A stretch of 10,768 bases of DNA from an uncultured Polymorphobacter sp. (GTDB lineage: Bacteria; Pseudomonadota; Alphaproteobacteria; Sphingomonadales; Sphingomonadaceae), in the NCBI GenBank assembly GCA_937894055.1, contig CALDHQ010000064.1, positions 1 to 10,768 on the forward strand, read 5' to 3'. The stretch's first letter is position 1. Each line of letters begins with the position of its first letter. The notes below the pieces were generated by a model. It made no database searches. It saw only the letters and a program-made list of their open reading frames with translations, and was not told the DNA's origin. Position numbers and translations under genes: made by a program. Below are positions 7,151 through 10,768 of this stretch, piece after piece.

Positions 7151-7226
7151 GCCTCCGGCGGGCAGGCCTTAGGCCTGCACCCATTTGAATACGGGTGCAG
7201 GGCCTGAGGCCCTGCCCGCCGGAGGC
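7151..7226. repeat. Long nested inverted repeat between convergent genes, likely bidirectional terminator or REP-like element
   Basis: The left arm (7151-7182) starts GCCTCCGGCGGGCAGG. The right arm (7193-7226) is its near-exact reverse complement with two one-base insertions and one mismatch, around a 10-base loop ATTTGAATAC. Each arm also contains its own palindrome: GCAGGCCTTAGGCCTGC on the left and GCAGGGCCTGAGGCCCTGC on the right. The element can therefore fold as one long hairpin or as a multi-branched structure. It fills the 86-base gap between the ends of qor and the TerC gene. There is no T-run, so intrinsic termination is not certain. The compact, nearly symmetrical form suggests a dispersed intergenic repeat, but no second copy lies in this window. 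Confidence 0.85.
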
Positions 7227-7231
7227 TCTAC

Positions 7232-7891
7232 TTACCCGAACAACGGTCCGATATGCGGCGCGACTTCGTGCCAGCCTTCCCAGATCATCTTGATCGCCAC
7301 CCAGACGATGACTGCCAGCCCGACATAGGCGATCCAGCGGTAGCGTTCGATATATTGCGCGATGATATTGGCGGCGAGGCCCATCAGCGCCACCGACAGC
7401 AGCAGCCCGGCGACCATAATGCCGGGGTGGTCGCGCGCCGCGCCGGCGACTGCAAGCACATTGTCGAGGCTCATCGACACGTCGGCGAGTGCGACCGACC
7501 AGGCGGCAGCGGCAAAGCTCTTGGGTGACTTCAGCGGTGCGGCATCGCCGACACCCATGTCGTGATCGGGAACCGGGCTGTCGCCACCAACGATGCCTTC
7601 GTGGCGTAGTTCGCGCCACATGCGCCACGCCACCCACATGAGCAGCAACCCGCCGGCGAGAATCAGCCCTACAACCTGCAACAACCAGCTCACCGCGAGC
7701 GCAAAGATGATGCGCAGCACCAGCGCGGCGGCAATGCCGATCATGATGACCTGCTTGCGTTGTGCCGGCGGCAGCCCGGCTGCCAGCGCGCCAACGACAA
7801 TCGCATTGTCGCCGGCCAGCACGACGTCGATCAGTACCACCTGCCCGAAAGCAGCCAGCGCGGCAGGCGTGATGAGTGAAGCGAAATCCAT
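7232..7891 (-). CDS. TerC family integral membrane protein (YjbE-like)
   Basis: The protein has 219 residues and is mostly hydrophobic, with about six to seven membrane segments in two halves. The first half carries DVVLAGDNAIVVG (22-34) and the second ADVSMSLDNVLAVAG (136-150). These paired acidic GDN/LDN motifs define TerC proteins. A polar loop rich in Asp and Gly (about 96-124) separates the halves. Family members are linked to metal, especially manganese, export and to tellurite resistance. The substrate here is inferred only. I chose ATG at 7891 because the longer frame begins at TTG (7927) with 12 non-family-like residues. The Shine-Dalgarno is weak. I saw no yybP-ykoY manganese riboswitch in the upstream 169 bases. 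It is convergent with qor and divergent from the next gene. Confidence 0.92.
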   Translation of the reverse strand: MDFASLITPAALAAFGQVVLIDVVLAGDNAIVVGALAAGLPPAQRKQVIMIGIAAALVLRIIFALAVSWLLQVVGLILAGGLLLMWVAWRMWRELRHEGIVGGDSPVPDHDMGVGDAAPLKSPKSFAAAAWSVALADVSMSLDNVLAVAGAARDHPGIMVAGLLLSVALMGLAANIIAQYIERYRWIAYVGLAVIVWVAIKMIWEGWHEVAPHIGPLFG

Positions 7892-8004
7892 GGTAGTTGC
7901 TGTCGCGCAAGCCGCGCGGTCGCGCAAGCCCCGGCAGTGTCGCTAGCCGATTTTGAGCCCGTCGCCACGGTGCGCGCGCCGTAAGGTGCAGCCGGGCGGC
8001 ATGC

Positions 8005-8033
8005 TTGACGGGGTTGCCGCATGCTGCTGATAG
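8005..8033 (+). promoter_or_regulatory. Weak candidate promoter for the NTF2-kinase gene
   Basis: TTGACG at 8005-8010 is a good -35-like element. A 17-base spacer is followed by TGATAG (8028-8033), which is a poor -10. It lies in the 169-base gap (7892-8060) between divergent genes, where I see nothing else that is clear. Confidence 0.27.
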
Positions 8034-8060
8034 TTCGCCCAACAACAATCAATCGGGGAA

Positions 8061-9530
8061 ATGATCGTGGCCCATCGCAGTCCGCGCGAGCTTATCGAAC
8101 TGTATTGGGCGGAGGTCTGGAACAATCGCAACGCCGATATGATCCGCGAACTATGCGCGGACCCCATCATCCGGCACGACCCCGGCAGCACCACCGAACT
8201 GTCGCTGGAAGACCAGATCGCGCGCGTGCGCCAGCAGAGCGCGACTTCCGAACCCTATTTCGAACATGAAGTGCTGCTCGCCGACGATGAATATGTCACC
8301 TCGGTCTGGAACATGCACACGCGCAAGGGCGACCGCATCGAGCTTTGCGGGATCGAGGTGTTCAAGGCCGTCGACGGCAAGTTCACCGATTGCTGGAACT
8401 CGAGCTATGTCGCCGGCCGCTGGGGCCGCAAAGGCGATGCGGCGGTGGCGAGCCATTACCCCGAGCCGCCGATGATTTCGCGCCTCGATCAAGTCACGCC
8501 CGAATGGCTGCAGGCGGTATTCCACCATGCCGGCGTCACGGTGCCGCGCATTTCGATCACCGGTTCGGTGCCTGTCGGCCACGGATTTCTGTCGGTCACC
8601 GGCCGCACCGCCATCACCTACAATGCCAACGCCGAAAAGGCCGTACGATCGGTCGTGTGCAAGCTGACCACGGCCGTTGCCGCAGTGGCGGATATCGCAG
8701 CGGCGCAAAGCATCTACCAGCGCGAGGCGGCGGTTTACGCCTTCCTGGGCGCCGCGCCGCCGCTAGCGACGCCGCGCTGCTATTGGAGCAACGCCGGCGC
8801 CGATGGCCGCACGCTCAATCTGGTGCTGCAGGACCTCACCGGACAAACCCGCGCCGTCGATCAGGTCAGCGGCTGCAGCCGCGCCGAAGCGCGCGCTGTG
8901 GGCGCCGAGCTCGCCAAACTGCACGCGGCTTATTGGCAGCATCCCGATCTGCCGGGGGCAAGCTGGCTGTTCGATCGCAAGAGCCGTGCGGCTCAGGCGG
9001 CCGAGACGCAGCTTGCCGCGGCGCCGGTGTTCCGCGAGCGCTATGCGGGGCGGATTGCATCAGTCTGCCTCGATGCGATCGATCATTTTGCACAGCACGC
9101 CGAGCGCATCGTGCGCGACCTTCCCGCAGGCGTGACGCTGATTCATGGCGAGCCCCGGGTCGATAACGTGCTGTTCGAGGACCTGGCCGAAGGGCACCGC
9201 GCGTGGCTAATCGACTGGCAGTTTGCTGACTATGGCAGCCCGATGTTCGACCTCGCCTATTTCCTTGCCGGGTCGGTGTCTCCCGAAGACCGCCGCGCGA
9301 TCGAGGACGATCTCATCGCCGCGCACCAGGCGGTCATCGCGCGTGTCGATCCCGGCTATTCGCTCGACCGCGCGCGCGCCGAATTCAAGGCGTGCCTGCC
9401 CATCGCGCTGCACTTTTCGGCGGGCGCAGTGCTGGCTATACCCGCGGGCGACGCCGAGGATCGCCTGCTGATGACGCTGGTCGAACGCAATGTCGCGGCG
9501 CTGACCGACTGGCAATGCTTCAGGCCGTGA
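8061..9530 (+). CDS. NTF2/SnoaL-like domain fused to APH/ecdysteroid-kinase-like phosphotransferase
   Basis: This is a 489-residue two-domain protein. Residues about 7-125 form an NTF2/SnoaL-like fold (ELIELYWAEVWNNRNADMI at the start, a W-rich strand pattern, FKAVDGKFTDCWN at 101-113). From about 138 a kinase-like domain begins in the manner of stand-alone EcKL/APH proteins (RLDQVTPEWLQAV). It has a likely ATP lysine in VVCKLT (K201), Glu222 in QREAAVYAFL, the catalytic loop HGEPRVDNVLF (362-372) and the Mg-binding IDWQFADYGSP (384-394). The usual catalytic Asp of HGD is Glu364 here (codon GAG), while Asn369 and Asp385 are kept. The substrate is unknown; a small molecule is expected from the family. 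The start may be GTG at 8067 instead, since GGGGAA at 8055-8060 directly abuts the ATG at 8061. It is convergent with the next gene, 13 bases away. Confidence 0.88.
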   Translation: MIVAHRSPRELIELYWAEVWNNRNADMIRELCADPIIRHDPGSTTELSLEDQIARVRQQSATSEPYFEHEVLLADDEYVTSVWNMHTRKGDRIELCGIEVFKAVDGKFTDCWNSSYVAGRWGRKGDAAVASHYPEPPMISRLDQVTPEWLQAVFHHAGVTVPRISITGSVPVGHGFLSVTGRTAITYNANAEKAVRSVVCKLTTAVAAVADIAAAQSIYQREAAVYAFLGAAPPLATPRCYWSNAGADGRTLNLVLQDLTGQTRAVDQVSGCSRAEARAVGAELAKLHAAYWQHPDLPGASWLFDRKSRAAQAAETQLAAAPVFRERYAGRIASVCLDAIDHFAQHAERIVRDLPAGVTLIHGEPRVDNVLFEDLAEGHRAWLIDWQFADYGSPMFDLAYFLAGSVSPEDRRAIEDDLIAAHQAVIARVDPGYSLDRARAEFKACLPIALHFSAGAVLAIPAGDAEDRLLMTLVERNVAALTDWQCFRP

Positions 9531-9543
9531 TCGCGCTACCGCG

Positions 9544-10768
9544 TCACTTGCCGCCGGCGTAGGCCTTCACCAAGTCGTAGAGATAGTCGCGGCCTTCATA
9601 GACCGATTTGACGCGGATGCGCTCGTTGAGGCCGTGCGCGCCGTTGCCGTCCATATCGCCGAACACGCCCGGCACGCCGTAGGTCGGGATACCGGTCAGG
9701 AAGATGGCATCGGTGGCGCCGGTCGACATCACCGGCAGCATTGGCACGCCGGGGAAGTATTTGGCGGCCAGCGCCTTCGCCGGATCGACGATCTTCGGGT
9801 CGAGCGTCGGCTCGGTCGCCACCGGCCGCGTTGTCGCTTCGGGGGTGATGCTCACCTTGGGGTCATTGATGACACGCGCCAGATCTGCCTGAACACTGGC
9901 TTTGGTTTCGCCGGGGATGATGCGGCAGTTGATGTTGGCACGCGCCCGCTGCGGCAGCGCGTTGTTGGCATGGCCGGCATCGAGCAAGGTCGCGACGCAG
10001 GTGGTGCGCAGCATCGAATGGAAGGCCGCGTCCTTCGATACGATGGCATTCGCCGCCGCGTCGTTGGGATTGGCGAGCAGCGCCGTCATCGCTGCACCGG
10101 TTTGACCGCCGAGGATCGTGCTCATGCCGCCGAAGAAAGCGCGCGTTGTCGGCGTGAAGGTCACCGGAAACTCGTGATTTCCGACCTTGGTCACCGCCGC
10201 CGACAGCTGGTAGATGGCGTTTTCGGGCACGGGGCGCGAACTGTGGCCGCCGGGGTTGGTCACTTCGAGCCAGTAGTTCTGCACGTCCTTTTCACCGACC
10301 TGCATCGCCAGCAGCACCGGGCGCCCGCTGGCGAGCATGGTGCGGCCGGCAAAGCCCGCCGAGGTGACCAGCACCACTTCGGTGCGGGAATACCCGGCGG
10401 AGCCGCCCTCGGAATTGGTGATCTTCGGCATGGCCCGGGCAGCGTCCTCTGCCGCGCGCGCCATGTCCTCGAGGGCCTCAGGAGAGGGCTCGGTGGGATC
10501 ATAGAGCTGGAAATCCGGGAAGGGCCCCTTGGCCAGCAGGGCCGGGTCGGCAAGGCCGGCATAGGGATCTTCCGGGGCCAGGCGGGCCATGGCTACGGCC
10601 CGTTCCACCAGCTTGGCCCGGGCCTCGGGCGAGATGTCCGATCCGGACACGGTGGCCTGCTGCTTGCCGACAAAGACCCGCAGGCCGAGATCGCGGCTTT
10701 CCTCGCGCTCGACCTCCTCCAGCTTGCCCAGACGGACATTGATCCCGAGGGCCTGGCGCTCTGCGCTC
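9544..10768 (-). CDS. Chimeric open frame: PmbA/TldE N-terminal part joined to C-terminal half of an M20 metallopeptidase; 5' end outside window
   Basis: The frame is open to the right edge and ends at the TGA at 9546-9544. Downstream of about 10345 it is an M20/M25/M40 peptidase: VGEKDVQNYWLEV then TNPGGHSS (about 10258-10235, the dimerization-domain motif), RANINCRIIPGE, the STGATDAIFL block, and the late metal-ligand His in NGAHGLNERI. The N-terminal half of the family, with the first metal-binding His/Asp and the catalytic Glu-Glu pair, is missing. In its place lies a PmbA-like segment. The metal site is therefore incomplete and peptidase activity is unlikely as written. The GTG at 10650 sits within continuous PmbA-like coding and is not a real start. 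The intact gene would be an exported or cytoplasmic peptidase of about 450-480 residues. A chimeric join is the likeliest explanation. Confidence 0.85.
   Translation of the reverse strand, partial: SAERQALGINVRLGKLEEVEREESRDLGLRVFVGKQQATVSGSDISPEARAKLVERAVAMARLAPEDPYAGLADPALLAKGPFPDFQLYDPTEPSPEALEDMARAAEDAARAMPKITNSEGGSAGYSRTEVVLVTSAGFAGRTMLASGRPVLLAMQVGEKDVQNYWLEVTNPGGHSSRPVPENAIYQLSAAVTKVGNHEFPVTFTPTTRAFFGGMSTILGGQTGAAMTALLANPNDAAANAIVSKDAAFHSMLRTTCVATLLDAGHANNALPQRARANINCRIIPGETKASVQADLARVINDPKVSITPEATTRPVATEPTLDPKIVDPAKALAAKYFPGVPMLPVMSTGATDAIFLTGIPTYGVPGVFGDMDGNGAHGLNERIRVKSVYEGRDYLYDLVKAYAGGK
10345..10768 (-). pseudogene. pmbA: Fragment of a PmbA/TldE-type metalloprotease-family protein
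   Basis: From the right edge leftward the frame reads ERQALGINVRLGKLEEVERE, then SRDLGLRVFVGKQQATVSGS, LAPEDPYAGLADPALLAKG, and NSEGGSAGYSRTEVVLVTS ending at GFAG (about 10347). This is the characteristic N-terminal domain of PmbA (TldE), partner of TldD in peptide/antitoxin processing. Codon choice is markedly GCC/GGC-heavy, with frequent GGCC, unlike the GCG-richer M20 part. About 141 residues are present, with neither the start nor the C-terminal domain. The switch to M20 sequence occurs near 10325-10350 without a frame break. Confidence 0.75.

Noticed and set aside
7892..7927. Longer TerC start at TTG 7927
   Set aside because: The extra 12 residues are not membrane- or family-like, and the ATG at 7891 begins directly with the usual hydrophobic N-terminus.
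6045..8048. A 667-codon open frame on the minus strand opposite the GNAT, quinone reductase and TerC genes
   Set aside because: It is low-complexity, rich in Arg and Ala, and lies antisense to or out of frame with three clearly recognised genes. Long antisense frames are common in GC-rich DNA.
1..10768. CRISPR arrays, tRNA or rRNA genes, insertion sequences, phage genes or defence systems
   Set aside because: Reading both strands, I found no regularly spaced repeats, no tRNA-like cloverleaf segments, and no transposase, integrase or defence-type proteins.

Overview
The window looks like a chromosomal segment from a GC-rich alphaproteobacterium, probably of the Sphingomonadales. This is inferred from the gene order DUF6489-type protein, mnmE, mnmG, rsmG, parA on one strand, from parS sites of the form TGTTCCACGTGGAACA, and from the style of the proteins. 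No taxonomic search was possible.

Layout. At the left edge (1-366) lie the first codons of a minus-strand gene that leaves the window, an upstream region, and a plus-strand lipoprotein signal peptide that is cut short after its lipobox. About 336-410 holds a short minus-strand piece of a 5'-nucleotidase-like metallophosphoesterase, fused in frame to the N-terminal third of ParA (start at 665). From 665 to 4838 runs a coherent minus-strand operon: a DUF6489-like small protein, mnmE, mnmG, rsmG and parA, with stop/start overlaps at mnmG/rsmG and rsmG/parA. It couples tRNA wobble-uridine modification (MnmE with MnmG), 16S rRNA methylation (RsmG) and chromosome partitioning (ParA). Two perfect parS palindromes sit inside it, one between mnmE and mnmG and one inside the rsmG coding sequence. 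This suggests an origin-proximal location.

Divergent from this operon are three closely packed plus-strand genes (4976-7145): a dienelactone hydrolase, a phosphinothricin-acetyltransferase-like GNAT enzyme and an NADPH:quinone reductase. A long nested inverted repeat (7151-7226) separates the last of these from a convergent TerC-family membrane protein (7232-7891, minus). Next comes a plus-strand two-domain protein (8061-9530), an NTF2/SnoaL-like domain fused to an APH/ecdysteroid-kinase-like domain in which the catalytic Asp is replaced by Glu. The right end (9544-10768, minus) is an open frame made of the N-terminal part of a PmbA/TldE-type protein joined in frame to the C-terminal half of an M20 metallopeptidase.

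Caution: both ends of the window carry joins between unrelated protein families. The middle, about 420-10320, reads as normal intact bacterial DNA. The simplest explanation is chimeric contig ends (assembly or amplification), although real rearrangement is not excluded. I see no convincing new biological system. The best real-biology leads are the parS sites (one embedded in rsmG codons), the nested palindrome at 7151-7226 and the unusual NTF2-kinase fusion protein.
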